52,041 bases of DNA from Methylothermaceae bacterium (GTDB lineage: Bacteria; Pseudomonadota; Gammaproteobacteria; Methylococcales; Methylothermaceae), in the NCBI GenBank assembly GCA_026981855.1, contig JALSIB010000040.1, forward strand, positions 1-52,041. Reading direction: 5' to 3'. Numbering within the stretch: the first letter of the stretch is position 1; each line of letters opens with the position of its first letter. The notes under the pieces were generated by a model, which was not told the origin of the DNA, made no database searches, and worked only from the letters and a program-made list of their open reading frames with translations. Shown piece after piece: positions 19,535-27,966 of this stretch. A program made the position numbers and the translations under genes.

Positions 19535-19957
19535 TTATTTTTTCTTCTGACAGTGGGAACAGACACCGTACAGGATCAGACTGTGATCCTGAAGTTCGAA
19601 TCCAAGCTGATCGGCGATGGCCTGCTGGCGCTTCTCGATCTCGGGATCGGTGAATTCATCGATGCGGCCACATTTGAGACAGACGATGTGATCGTGGTGG
19701 CCGCCCCGATTGAGTTCGAAGACCGAATTGCCGCCTTCGAAATAATGCCGGCGCACCAGGCCGGCCGCTTCAAACTGGGTCAGCACCCGATAGACGGTCG
19801 CAAGTCCGATCTTTTCCCCTTCGTCGAGAAGGATCTTGTACACGTCCTCGGCGCTCAGATGACAACCTTCCTTGTGTTGGCGTTCCAATATCTCGAGGAT
19901 TTTCATCCTCGGCAGGGTGACTTTCAATCCAACGTTTCTCAGATCCTGGGATTCCAC
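19535..19957 (-). CDS. fur: ferric uptake regulator Fur
   Basis: Fur is the Fe(II)-dependent repressor of iron-uptake genes. The protein shows the winged-helix region (LRNVGLKVTLPRMKILEILE, then HLSAEDVYKILLDEG and IGLATVYRVLTQFEAAGLVR) and the metal-binding dimerisation domain with HHDHIVCLKCGRIDEF and a C-terminal CSHC motif. I chose the GTG at 19957: GGAG lies five bases upstream, and the product then matches the usual length of about 140 residues. The in-frame ATG at 19984 would add nine residues. It lies immediately downstream of the lolC-type gene's start region and is divergent from bamE, the usual gammaproteobacterial layout. Confidence 0.95.
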   Translation of the reverse strand: MESQDLRNVGLKVTLPRMKILEILERQHKEGCHLSAEDVYKILLDEGEKIGLATVYRVLTQFEAAGLVRRHYFEGGNSVFELNRGGHHDHIVCLKCGRIDEFTDPEIEKRQQAIADQLGFELQDHSLILYGVCSHCQKKK

Positions 19958-20133
19958 ACTGACTCCAAACTTGAATTTCCCCATCCATCAGGCATACCGG
20001 CCAGTTGCATACAATCTCTGCCCCCCTTTCCCACAGGGATGGGTTTGTACCCCTTCGATCGAACCGCCGGACATGCAGACCCGGCGGCAATCGAGTATCA
20101 TTTCCGATTTGCCGGGCGCCGGGACAACGATCA

Positions 20134-20559
20134 ATGAGAAAGCATCTCATCCTTATTACCTGTTTTGCAAGTCTGTTTTTATCCGCTTGTGCCTACAAGA
20201 TCGATATTCCGCAAGGCAACGTCATCACCCAGTCCCAGGTGGACCAGCTTCGCCCGGGCATGAGCGCCAACAAAGTCCGTTATCTGCTCGGCACCCCGCT
20301 GCTCAAGGATCCCCTGCACCCGAACCGGTGGGACTATGTCTACAGCTTCCAGAAAGGCGGCGGGCCGAGATTCATTCAGCATCTGACCCTGTTTTTCGAC
20401 GATCAGGAAAGACTGGCCGCCTTGAAAGGGGATTTCCGCCCCCGTCCCAAATCCGGTCTGGCCGAACCCGAGATCACGACGGTCACCATCCCGCCCCGCA
20501 AGATAGAAAAGGGCATCTTCGAGATGCTGGGAGACTTTTGGCGAAACCTGTTCAGTTGA
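20134..20559 (+). CDS. bamE: outer-membrane assembly lipoprotein BamE
   Basis: BamE is a small lipoprotein of the BAM complex, which inserts beta-barrel proteins into the outer membrane. From ATG 20134 the 141-residue protein has a signal peptide with a lipobox (LFLSACAYKIDIPQGN; Cys about residue 18). The conserved core QLRPGMSANKVRYLLGTPLL, then HPNRWDYVYSFQKGGG and LTLFFDDQERLAALKGDF, follows. A longer frame back to 20005 lacks a signal peptide at its start and is rejected. It is divergent from fur across about 175 bp holding both promoters. Confidence 0.96.
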   Translation: MRKHLILITCFASLFLSACAYKIDIPQGNVITQSQVDQLRPGMSANKVRYLLGTPLLKDPLHPNRWDYVYSFQKGGGPRFIQHLTLFFDDQERLAALKGDFRPRPKSGLAEPEITTVTIPPRKIEKGIFEMLGDFWRNLFS

Positions 20560-20642
20560 ACGGACCGCCGGAAAATCCCGCACTCCCCCATAGCCCGACT
20601 CCATACTGATTGCCCGGCTACGGAATTCATCCGCCATTCATA

Positions 20643-20674
20643 AAAGGGAAATTAGAATTTTCTCTTTCCCCTTT
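20643..20674 (+). terminator. possible stem-loop after bamE
   Basis: AAAGGGAAA (20643-20651) can pair with TTTCCCCTTT (20665-20674), with one unpaired C, around a 13-base AT-rich loop. It lies 84 bp after the bamE stop in an otherwise featureless 260-bp gap before the MHYT gene. There is no clear T-run afterwards, so terminator activity is uncertain. The rest of 20560-20822 shows no gene. Confidence 0.3.
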
Positions 20675-20822
20675 GATGGGACTTCCCGGAATGAACATTA
20701 AATCCGCCTGAAGCGGAATCCCGCTTCACCTATGCGGAAAAACGAAGGACCAAGTCTCAAAACACCCGAACCGATCCTCACCACCCAATTCCCCGCGCGT
20801 TTTCAGGAAGAACAAATTGCCG

Positions 20823-22193
20823 ATGCAATACGATCCCAACCTGGTTCTGTTGTCGGTTCTTATCGCTATCGTCGCCGCCCACGCCACACTGGAATGGCTG
20901 CCACTGCTGGGTACGGTCAAACACCCCCGCGTTGCGGAGTCACTCATATCCCTGTTGTTTGGGTTGGGCATCTGGTCAATGCATTTCACCGGCATGTTGG
21001 CCACCGCCAAGGTCATCCCTCTGAATTACAATGGCTGGCTGACGCTTGCATCATTACTGTCCGCCAGTGTCACCAGCTATGTTTCCGTCCGTTTCATGCA
21101 GAAACGCTCAGAGCCCAGACAGATACTTCTCCAGGCACTGCCGATCGCAACCGGCATCTGCGGAATACATTACATCGGCATGGCCGCGTTGGAAGTCACC
21201 CCCGCCCTGTCTTACGATTTGAATCTTGTCCTTATATCGATCCTGGTCGCCATTTCAGGTTCCTGTATCGCACTGACCATCGGCCAGGGACATCTGACGG
21301 GGCTGCCCATTCCCCCGGCCTGGAGATTACCCCTGGAAGCGTTGGTCATGGGGCTGGCTGTCAGTGGAATGCACTATACCGGCATGGCCGCAATCCGCTT
21401 CCCTGGAGAATTACAGCTTTTTCCCGCCGATGGATGGACCCTGGAAACTTCATCCATCGTCATAGGCATCGGCATAGGCGTTTTGGTCATCACCACCACG
21501 AGCTTCGCCTCCGCCCTGTTATCCCCGGAGGTCTCCCCATTCCGCATCGTGCTGGACATCGCCGTCGCGGAAATGGCCCTGCTCTCGATCCTGCCTTTGT
21601 TCCCTTCCCTTTCCTCCCCTTGGCGCACGTTGCTGGCCACCCTGGTCATGACGGGCCTCGTCTTCCCACTGGCGGCCCGCCTGTCACGGGACACCCGTTT
21701 TCGCGCAGCCGCCCACCATACCGCACGAAATCACGCGGAGGGTCAACGAATTCTCAACCGTTTACTGACGATCCGGTTGTCTGAAAAAACCCTCAAATCG
21801 GTTCTGCTCGAATCCCTGGACATCATCCTGGAACTTCCATGGCTGCCCCTGCGTGATCAGGCCGGCATTTTTCTATACCATCCCGAAAAGGAACATCTGG
21901 AACTGGTTGTCCATCGGCGGATGCATCCAGCCTTGCTGACACTCTGCCACCAGATCGCCCTGGGACAATGTTTATGCGGCCAGGCGGGGGCCACCCGCTC
22001 CATACAATACGCAGGGTGCGTGGATGGCCGTCACACAATCCGTTTCGAGGGCATGCCCCCTCACGGCCATTACAACGTCCCCTTGACAAACAATGGAATT
22101 TTGATGGGCGTCTTGGTGCTGTATCTGGAACCTGGACATCCAGTCAGGGACGAAGAAATCCGGTTCCTCGAATCACCGGCTGGCTTTCTATGA
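20823..22193 (+). CDS. MHYT-GAF sensor part of a frameshifted cyclic-di-GMP signalling gene
   Basis: The N-terminal 240 residues form an MHYT membrane sensor: seven hydrophobic helices with three copies of the signature, MHFTGM, IHYIGM and MHYTGM. MHYT domains are thought to sense a diatomic gas through a metal. A GAF domain follows (about residues 290-450), with the cysteine-bearing stretch GQCLCGQAGATRS and HGHYNVPL. The frame then stops at TGA 22191-22193 directly after FLES, where a GGDEF domain should begin. The missing continuation, HRLAFYDPLTGLANRS, is encoded at once in the next frame (from about 22174). So this is either a real frameshift or a sequencing error. Start ATG 20823; a TTG at 20817 is in frame. 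Confidence 0.8.
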   Translation: MQYDPNLVLLSVLIAIVAAHATLEWLPLLGTVKHPRVAESLISLLFGLGIWSMHFTGMLATAKVIPLNYNGWLTLASLLSASVTSYVSVRFMQKRSEPRQILLQALPIATGICGIHYIGMAALEVTPALSYDLNLVLISILVAISGSCIALTIGQGHLTGLPIPPAWRLPLEALVMGLAVSGMHYTGMAAIRFPGELQLFPADGWTLETSSIVIGIGIGVLVITTTSFASALLSPEVSPFRIVLDIAVAEMALLSILPLFPSLSSPWRTLLATLVMTGLVFPLAARLSRDTRFRAAAHHTARNHAEGQRILNRLLTIRLSEKTLKSVLLESLDIILELPWLPLRDQAGIFLYHPEKEHLELVVHRRMHPALLTLCHQIALGQCLCGQAGATRSIQYAGCVDGRHTIRFEGMPPHGHYNVPLTNNGILMGVLVLYLEPGHPVRDEEIRFLESPAGFL

Positions 22194-22224
22194 CCCCCTC
22201 ACCGGCCTTGCGAACCGCAGCCTG

Positions 22225-23520
22225 TTGGCCGACCGGTTCAAAACCGCGAAAGCACGGGCGAAGCGGGACAACACCCGTTTCGCCCTCTTGTTTCTGGATC
22301 TGGATGGATTCAAGGCCATCAATGACTCCCTTGGACACGGCGCCGGCGACGAGCTTCTCAAGATACTCGCAGAAAGGCTCAGGGAACAGACAAGATCCAC
22401 CGACACCCTGGCCCGCCTGGGCGGAGATGAATTTGTCATCCTGCTGAACGAACTGAATCCCGGCGATGCCCGGCGGGAAGCCGAATCTGTGGCGACCAAA
22501 CTGTTGGCGGAACTTTCACTTCCAGTGGTCTTGAAAGGACGTGAATACGTCATCCACGCAAGTTTCGGAATCGCGCTTTGGCCGGACCACGGCGAAGAGC
22601 TCGAGATACTGTTGCAGGCGGGAGATGCCGCCATGTATGAAGCCAAACGCAAAGGCAGGGGAGGCTTCCAGGTATACGGCCGTGATCTGCACACCCAGGC
22701 CAATTTCAACCTGGCCCTGGAGCGATCCATGCCTCCCGCCCTGGAGTCGAATCAATTCTACCTGCTGTATCAACCTCAATATGAAATCGACAGCGGCCGC
22801 CTATACGGAGCGGAAGTCCTGTTGCGCTGGCATCATCACAAGCTGGGGGAGATTTCCAGAAATCATTTTATCCCCCTGGCCGAGTCCAATGGGTTCATCC
22901 ACACCCTGGGCCTGTGGGTGCTGCGCCAGGCCTGCCGGCAAAAACAGGCGTGGAAGGCCAAGGGATTATGCCGGGAAAATCTGCATTTGTCGGTCAATAT
23001 TTCTGTCACGCAACTGTTGCAGGACGGAGGCGATGCCTCATTCGCCCGAGCACTGGAAGCCATTCTGACGGAAACCGGGGTTCACCCGTCGGAACTGAAG
23101 CTGGAATTGACGGAATCGGCTTTCGGCCAATCTCAACACCCGGATTTACGCGCCAACATAGAATATCTTGACAGAATGGGTATCCGTATGGCGATGGACG
23201 ATTTCGGCACCGGCCATGCTTCCCTTGGTTCTTTGAAGCTTTTCCCCGTCGATACGATCAAAATAGACCGGACTTTCATCAAAGACGTCGCAAAAAATGC
23301 CGATGACGAGGCCATTGTCCGCGCCGTGGTGGCCCTGAGCAAAACGTTGAATCTGAAAGTCGTGGCCGAAGGCGTTGAGACCAAACAGCAACTTGAACTA
23401 TTAAGGGAAATCGGATGCGGCCTGGTCCAGGGTTTTTTCTCCGGACACCCCATGCCTTCCCCGGAGCTGGAAAAACTACTCGCTGAACGCCACCACCTCA
23501 ATAACTCCACTTCGACTTGA
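22225..23520 (+). CDS. GGDEF-EAL part of the frameshifted signalling gene
   Basis: This frame carries a GGDEF domain (RLGGDEFVILL near residue 70, preceded by an inhibitory-site RSTD five residues before GGDEF) and an EAL domain. The EAL residues include GAEVLLRWHH (EVL instead of EAL), NISV, ELTESAF, MDDFGTGHASLGSLKL, KIDRTF and EGVETKQQ. Both domains keep most catalytic residues, so synthesis and degradation of cyclic-di-GMP are both possible. The GGDEF domain really begins about 16 codons upstream (YDPLTGLANRSLLADR from about 22186). The first possible start here, a TTG at 22225, lies inside the domain, so this piece was almost certainly one gene with the MHYT-GAF part. Confidence 0.8.
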   Translation: MADRFKTAKARAKRDNTRFALLFLDLDGFKAINDSLGHGAGDELLKILAERLREQTRSTDTLARLGGDEFVILLNELNPGDARREAESVATKLLAELSLPVVLKGREYVIHASFGIALWPDHGEELEILLQAGDAAMYEAKRKGRGGFQVYGRDLHTQANFNLALERSMPPALESNQFYLLYQPQYEIDSGRLYGAEVLLRWHHHKLGEISRNHFIPLAESNGFIHTLGLWVLRQACRQKQAWKAKGLCRENLHLSVNISVTQLLQDGGDASFARALEAILTETGVHPSELKLELTESAFGQSQHPDLRANIEYLDRMGIRMAMDDFGTGHASLGSLKLFPVDTIKIDRTFIKDVAKNADDEAIVRAVVALSKTLNLKVVAEGVETKQQLELLREIGCGLVQGFFSGHPMPSPELEKLLAERHHLNNSTST

Positions 23521-23632
23521 GCGGAAAACGCGGCGGACGCAACCTTTCCATCCGCTGCCGACTCTGGAAACCACAGCTCAACCATTCCCCCTTCGAACCC
23601 GGACAACCCGCACCGCCACTACCCGCTTCACT

Positions 23633-23941
23633 TCATAGAGAAGCATCATCCCCGGAAAGTGGTGATATATTCTCGCGGACGCGTCGCCGTCTGGATTCCA
23701 TCGGGTCGATCAGCAGCGGGCGATAGATTTCGACCCGGTCTCCAGGCTCGAGGATCCGATCCAGACGGCAGGCCATACCGAATATGCCCACCTGGATTCC
23801 GGCCGGATCGATTTCCGGACACGTTTCCAACAAGCCGCTACGCTCGATGGCCCCACCCGCCGTCATCCCCCTTTCCCAGGGAACCTTGAGCAACCACTGC
23901 CGCCCGGGCAAAGCATAGGCCACTTCCACCCAATCAGCCAT
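23633..23941 (-). CDS. rnfH: RnfH family protein
   Basis: From ATG 23941 the 102-residue protein reads MADWVEVAYALPGRQWLLKV and continues to VGIFGMACRLDRILEPGDRV then EIYRPLLIDPMESRRRR, the beta-grasp UPF0125/RnfH family whose C-terminus is rich in E-Y-R-P-L-x-x-D-P. Function is unsettled; it is usually paired with ratA. It overlaps ratA by eight bases here. The longer frame to 24025 lies inside ratA and is rejected. Downstream, 23521-23632 has no gene. Confidence 0.9.
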   Translation of the reverse strand: MADWVEVAYALPGRQWLLKVPWERGMTAGGAIERSGLLETCPEIDPAGIQVGIFGMACRLDRILEPGDRVEIYRPLLIDPMESRRRRVRENISPLSGDDASL

Positions 23942-24365
23942 AGAGATCCCTGGCCCTCTGGGTGAAAGCGCCCACCATGGTTTCACAGATCTGGTTGAAC
24001 ACGGCCCCAAAGGCGAAGGCACCAAGCCTGGAATTCATTTCGAAAGACAGATCCAGAGTGATCTTGCTGGCATCCTCCCTGAGCGGCTGAAACCGCCAGA
24101 AACCTTCCAGATAGCTGAAGGGACCATGAAGCAGGGTCATGCGAATCTCCCGGCCGGGGATGACGATATTCCGGGTGGCGAAGCGGTGATGGAACGCCCC
24201 GCGGGCGACTTCCAACTCCGCTTCGACGATGTCGTCTTCCCTCAGCATCACCCTGCTCGCGCTGCACCAGGGCAAGAATTCCGGGTAGCGCTCGATGGCA
24301 TCGACCAGCTCGTACATCCTGGCGGCCGAATAACGAACCAATGCGTTTTTATGGACTTTCCTCAT
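23934..24365 (-). CDS. ratA: RatA-type START-domain protein (polyketide cyclase/ribosome association factor)
   Basis: From ATG 24365 the 143-residue protein reads MRKVHKNALVRYSAARMYEL and contains IERYPEFLPWCSASRVML and LDLSFEMNSRLGAFAFGAVF, the coenzyme Q-binding/START fold of the RatA family. RatA was described as a toxin that blocks 70S ribosome formation in E. coli, while homologues (Coq10-like) act in ubiquinone function, so the physiological role is uncertain. It overlaps the upstream symporter gene by four bases (ATGA) and rnfH by eight. smpB lies nearby, divergently, as in many proteobacteria. Confidence 0.92.
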   Translation of the reverse strand: MRKVHKNALVRYSAARMYELVDAIERYPEFLPWCSASRVMLREDDIVEAELEVARGAFHHRFATRNIVIPGREIRMTLLHGPFSYLEGFWRFQPLREDASKITLDLSFEMNSRLGAFAFGAVFNQICETMVGAFTQRARDLYG

Positions 24366-25717
24366 AACAATCCCATCGCCTGCATAAATATCAACATCAC
24401 CGCGCCGGGAGCCACGAAACGAATCGATATCCACCAGGCGGCGAAGACGGCGTCACCACAGTTCAGCACCGATCTGGACAGCTCGGGCCGCACGACCCAC
24501 CCCATGAAAACCGCGACCACGAACCCGCTCAAGGGTAACAACAAATTGGAAGTCAGAAAATCCAGCCACTGGAAGAAAGTCCGGTCAAGCAGGGTGAAAC
24601 CGCGCCATGCATTGAACGAAAACACGGTTCCCAGTCCCAGAAACCAGCATACCCCTCCACTCGACCAGCAGGCCGCACCCCGGGTCCAACCCATCTCTTC
24701 CACCAACCAGGCCACCGTGGGCTCTATCAGCGAGATGGAAGAGGAAAGCGCGGCGATGGTAAGCAAGACGAAGAACAAGCCACCAAACAAGGTTCCGCCC
24801 GGCATCTGGGCAAAGGTCAGGGGGAGGGTCTTGAAAATCAGCCCCGGGCCGAAAGTCAGCGGGAGATGGTTGGAAAAAACCAGCGGGAAGATCACCAGCC
24901 CCGCCATGATGGCCACCACCGTATCGGCCCCCGCCACGATCAGGCTGGCCTTGACGATGGAGACCCCATCGGGCAGATAAGCGCCGTAGACCATCATCAC
25001 CCCCATGGCGATACTGAGAGAAAAGAAGGCGTGTCCCATGGCCGCCAACACGGTTTCCGCAGTAAATTTGGAAGCATCCGGGGTAAAAAGAAAGGCCACT
25101 CCGTGCATGAACTCCCCCGTTCCCAAAACATAGCCGATCAAAATCAACAGAATGAGAAACAACGCCGGGGTCAACAGTTCCACCGCTTTTTCCAGCCCTC
25201 CCTGGACACCACGGGCGACGATCACCAAGGTTGCCGTCATGAACAGGGAGTGCCAAACGATCTGCTGCCAGGGCGAGGCGATGAATTCGGCGAAAAACCT
25301 TTCCACTTCCAGCGCGTCAAATCCGCCGAAGACACCCATCGCCATCTCGAAGATGTAAAACAAGGTCCAGCCGGCGATGACACTGTAATAGGAAAGAATC
25401 AGGAAACCCGCCACCATCCCCGCCATGCCCAACCAACGCCAGCTCAGCCGCGAGCCGGCCTGCCGCGCCAGAATATCGACGCTGACCGGCGGGTTGCGCC
25501 TTCCATGACGGCCGATCAGAATTTCCGCCACCATGATGGGGATGCACAAAAGCAGCAGACAGGCGAGGTAGATCAGGACGAATGTCCCGCCCCCGTGCTT
25601 TCCCGCCAGATAGGGGAACTTCCAGATGTTTCCCAGCCCCACCGCGGATCCTGTCGCGGCCAGGACGAACATCAATGAAGACGACCATCGTTGGCGAGTC
25701 CCCCGCCTGTCCTGCAT
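24362..25717 (-). CDS. sodium:neurotransmitter symporter family transporter
   Basis: The 451-residue membrane protein begins with the Na+-site sequence FVLAATGSAVGLGNIWKFPY, followed by LAGKHGGGTFVLIYLACLLL, the hallmark of bacterial NSS transporters (LeuT, MhsT type) that take up amino acids with Na+. About eleven membrane segments are seen, and LIEPTVAWLVEEMGW matches the conserved helix 8 region. Substrate cannot be told from sequence. Its stop overlaps the ratA start by four bases, an unusual operon partner. Divergent from smpB over about 60 bp. Confidence 0.92.
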   Translation of the reverse strand: MQDRRGTRQRWSSSLMFVLAATGSAVGLGNIWKFPYLAGKHGGGTFVLIYLACLLLLCIPIMVAEILIGRHGRRNPPVSVDILARQAGSRLSWRWLGMAGMVAGFLILSYYSVIAGWTLFYIFEMAMGVFGGFDALEVERFFAEFIASPWQQIVWHSLFMTATLVIVARGVQGGLEKAVELLTPALFLILLILIGYVLGTGEFMHGVAFLFTPDASKFTAETVLAAMGHAFFSLSIAMGVMMVYGAYLPDGVSIVKASLIVAGADTVVAIMAGLVIFPLVFSNHLPLTFGPGLIFKTLPLTFAQMPGGTLFGGLFFVLLTIAALSSSISLIEPTVAWLVEEMGWTRGAACWSSGGVCWFLGLGTVFSFNAWRGFTLLDRTFFQWLDFLTSNLLLPLSGFVVAVFMGWVVRPELSRSVLNCGDAVFAAWWISIRFVAPGAVMLIFMQAMGLL

Positions 25718-25776
25718 TGTCTCTCCGGGTCAAATTCCAGCGTTCCGGGCTCGAATTGAGATAAAATAACAAAATC

Positions 25777-26256
25777 ATGTCAGGTAAGAAAAAGAAAAAC
25801 AGCGAAAGCAACGTCATCGCGGTCAACCGGCAGGCGCGGCACGACTTCTTCATCGAAGAAACCTACGAGGCCGGGCTGGTACTGGAGGGGTGGGAGGTCA
25901 AGAGTCTGAGGGCCGGGCGGGTCAATCTGAAGGAAAGTTATGTCCTGATCAAGGACGGCGAAGCGTGGCTGTTCGGCGCCCACATTTCACCATTGGCATC
26001 CGCCTCCACCCATATCCAGCCGGACCCAACCCGCACCCGCAAACTGTTGCTCAACAAGCAGGAGCTCAACAAACTCATCGGCTCGGTGGAGCGGCGCGGG
26101 TATACGCTGGTGCCATTGAAGCTGTATTGGAAAAAAAACCTGGTCAAGCTGGAAATCGGGCTCGGCAAGGGAAAAAAACTCTACGACAAACGCGCCGTCG
26201 CCAAGGAACGGGACTGGCAACGGGAAAAACAGCGCTTGGTGAAACAAGCCCGGTGA
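25777..26256 (+). CDS. smpB: SsrA-binding protein SmpB
   Basis: SmpB carries tmRNA to stalled ribosomes for trans-translation. The 159-residue protein reads [20 protein letters not shown] then [20 protein letters not shown], has [19 protein letters not shown] in the middle and ends in the basic tail [20 protein letters not shown], all typical. No tmRNA gene is visible next to it. Confidence 0.97.
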   Translation: MSGKKKKNSESNVIAVNRQARHDFFIEETYEAGLVLEGWEVKSLRAGRVNLKESYVLIKDGEAWLFGAHISPLASASTHIQPDPTRTRKLLLNKQELNKLIGSVERRGYTLVPLKLYWKKNLVKLEIGLGKGKKLYDKRAVAKERDWQREKQRLVKQAR

Positions 26257-26305
26257 GGGTCAATCGAAGCCCTGTCCCTATCGCAAATCCATCCCGGGTA
26301 CAGCG

Positions 26306-26701
26306 TCAAGAAGATTCCGACATCAGCTTCTCCAGCAGACGACACCCCGCACCGGAATCGCGCTCACACAGGGCCATGCTTTGCTCGAGGATTCCCCGCA
26401 ACCTTTCCAGCTGTTCCACTTTGGCCGCGACATCCGCTTTTTTTTCCTCCAGCAACCGCCTGACTTCACCGCAGGCATCGCCGGCCAGAGATAGCAGCCG
26501 GGCTATTTCTTTCAGCGAAAAACCCATTTTCTGGGCGTTTTTGATAAAACGGATTCTTACGATCGTTTGGTCGTCGTAGCGGCGGAAACCCTGCATGGGT
26601 TTTGGAGGCGTCGGCACTAAACCGATACGCTGGTAGTAGCGAATCGTCTCGACATGGACACCGGCCAGTTTGGCCACCTGACCAATGGTCAGAGCGGCCA
26701 T
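26306..26701 (-). CDS. MerR-family metal-responsive regulator
   Basis: From ATG 26701 the 131-residue protein has the N-terminal winged helix ALTIGQVAKLAGVHVETIRY then YQRIGLVPTPPKPMQGFRRY and a long coiled dimerisation helix. Three cysteines sit in the metal-sensing positions: GDACGEV, then 35 residues on ALCERD, then 8 on GAGCRLL. Mercury MerR has spacings 35 and 9; cadmium/lead types 35 and 7. So it is a soft-metal sensor, but Hg versus Cd/Pb cannot be decided. No metal-resistance gene lies nearby; it shares an overlapping start/stop with the Nudix gene upstream (26689-26701). Confidence 0.88.
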   Translation of the reverse strand: MAALTIGQVAKLAGVHVETIRYYQRIGLVPTPPKPMQGFRRYDDQTIVRIRFIKNAQKMGFSLKEIARLLSLAGDACGEVRRLLEEKKADVAAKVEQLERLRGILEQSMALCERDSGAGCRLLEKLMSESS

Positions 26702-27153
26702 TCTCCACCCCAACCGTTTGGCCGCAGAGGCGCCACCGCCCCCGTTTCCCGGTAACGGCGATAATCGGCCAGGACGCCCGCATGATCGAAGGCCAGTGGA
26801 CAAGGGGGATGATAAGGATCGGAAATCAACACCTCTTTGGCATCATCCGCAGCCTTTGGCCGACCCGTTGCCGCACCAACGTAGACCACGGTGACCGTGT
26901 GCCCCCGGGGATCCCGCCGGGGATCGGAATAGACGCCCAGCAAGGCCGTCAACCGCACCTGCAGACCGGTTTCTTCTTCCATCTCCCGAATGGCGGCATG
27001 CTCCACTGTCTCGCCGAGATCGACAAAGCCTCCCGGAATCGCCCAACCGGCGGGAGAGTGCTTCCTTTCGATCAACACGATGGGGCGCTCCCGGCGATCG
27101 GTCAGTTCGATCACCACATCCGCGGCCAGCAAGGGGGTTTGCGGTTTCGTCAT
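26689..27153 (-). CDS. Nudix hydrolase
   Basis: The 154-residue protein carries the Nudix box GGFVDLGETVEHAAIREMEE followed by ETGL, matching G-x5-E-x7-R-E-U-x-E-E-x-G-U exactly, preceded by SPAGWAIPGG. Such enzymes hydrolyse nucleoside diphosphates linked to another group. RDPRGHTVTVVYVGAATG is typical of the ADP-ribose pyrophosphatase-like group; the substrate is unknown. Its end overlaps the start of the merR-type gene by 13 bp, so the two are probably one transcript. Confidence 0.9.
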   Translation of the reverse strand: MTKPQTPLLAADVVIELTDRRERPIVLIERKHSPAGWAIPGGFVDLGETVEHAAIREMEEETGLQVRLTALLGVYSDPRRDPRGHTVTVVYVGAATGRPKAADDAKEVLISDPYHPPCPLAFDHAGVLADYRRYRETGAVAPLRPNGWGGEWPL

Positions 27154-27194
27154 GGATCTATCATGGAGGGTTCACAAGACGATGAAAATACCGG

Positions 27195-27881
27195 TCAGGC
27201 GTTCGGCCGCGACGATGCGGGCGCCGCCTCGATCAAACGGAAAGAAGTATTGCGCAGCTTCTTCAGCAGTACCTTATCTACGACTTCCGCCCCGGCCCGT
27301 CGCAGCACTTCACAAAAGTCTTCCAGATAAGTCACCTGACCGAAATGGATGGTGGTCACACGGTGCAACATCGGCTTGATTTTTTCCGCCAGCGGCGAAC
27401 GCTGATCGTGGAAGGTCTGGGTGAAATAGATCCGCCCGCCGGGTTTCAGCTGCGCCAGAACGTGCCTCAAGGCGCCCACAGGGTCCGGCAACAACATGAA
27501 GCTTCCACTGAAATAGATGGCATCATAGGGGCCTCCCTGGTGGTCATAGACCGATTCCAGGCGAACCTTGACATGATCGGAAAGCCCCGCCCTGGCGAGG
27601 GCCTGACGGCACCGTTTGAGATAGTCGGGATCGATATCCAACCCCAATATCTTGAGCTTCTTGCCACGGATGAGGTCGGCATTGGCAATGACCGCTCCCC
27701 CTGTACCGATACCCACATCCAATACCTCGGCACCTTCCGGCAATCTTTCCAGAACAGCCCGATACCAGTTGATGGTCAATTTGGCGAAAGTATGATCGTA
27801 TATGAGACCGCGCAGGTGGCTGATCAACGGCCGGCGGGAAAAGTTGGCCCCGGCTTGGCCCGTGCTCGTGTTAACGCTCAT
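27195..27881 (-). CDS. class I SAM-dependent methyltransferase
   Basis: The 228-residue protein contains motif I EVLDVGIGTGGAVIANADLI, LGLDIDPDYLKRCRQAL (motif post I), YDAIYFSGSFMLLPDPV (motif II) and LKPGGRIYFTQTFHD (motif III). This is a class I Rossmann methyltransferase resembling quinone/phospholipid N-methyltransferase-like enzymes. The substrate is not known. It is on the same strand as the Nudix gene with a 41-bp gap. Confidence 0.85.
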   Translation of the reverse strand: MSVNTSTGQAGANFSRRPLISHLRGLIYDHTFAKLTINWYRAVLERLPEGAEVLDVGIGTGGAVIANADLIRGKKLKILGLDIDPDYLKRCRQALARAGLSDHVKVRLESVYDHQGGPYDAIYFSGSFMLLPDPVGALRHVLAQLKPGGRIYFTQTFHDQRSPLAEKIKPMLHRVTTIHFGQVTYLEDFCEVLRRAGAEVVDKVLLKKLRNTSFRLIEAAPASSRPNA

Positions 27882-27966
27882 GTTTCCTCCCTCTTGTATT
27901 ATTATTCACACGACCAGGCCGAAGTATACTTGCTATCGATCTTCAGTCACAGAACCCCCTGACGAT

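Noticed and set aside
20090-20115. Possible Fur box upstream of bamE and fur (AATCG and CGATT arms around a TATCATT core)
   Set aside because: The match to the GATAATGATAATCATTATC consensus is poor; too weak to call.
25718-26305. tmRNA (ssrA) gene next to smpB
   Set aside because: The flanking gaps are about 60 and 50 bp, too short for a tmRNA, and no tRNA-like ends were seen.
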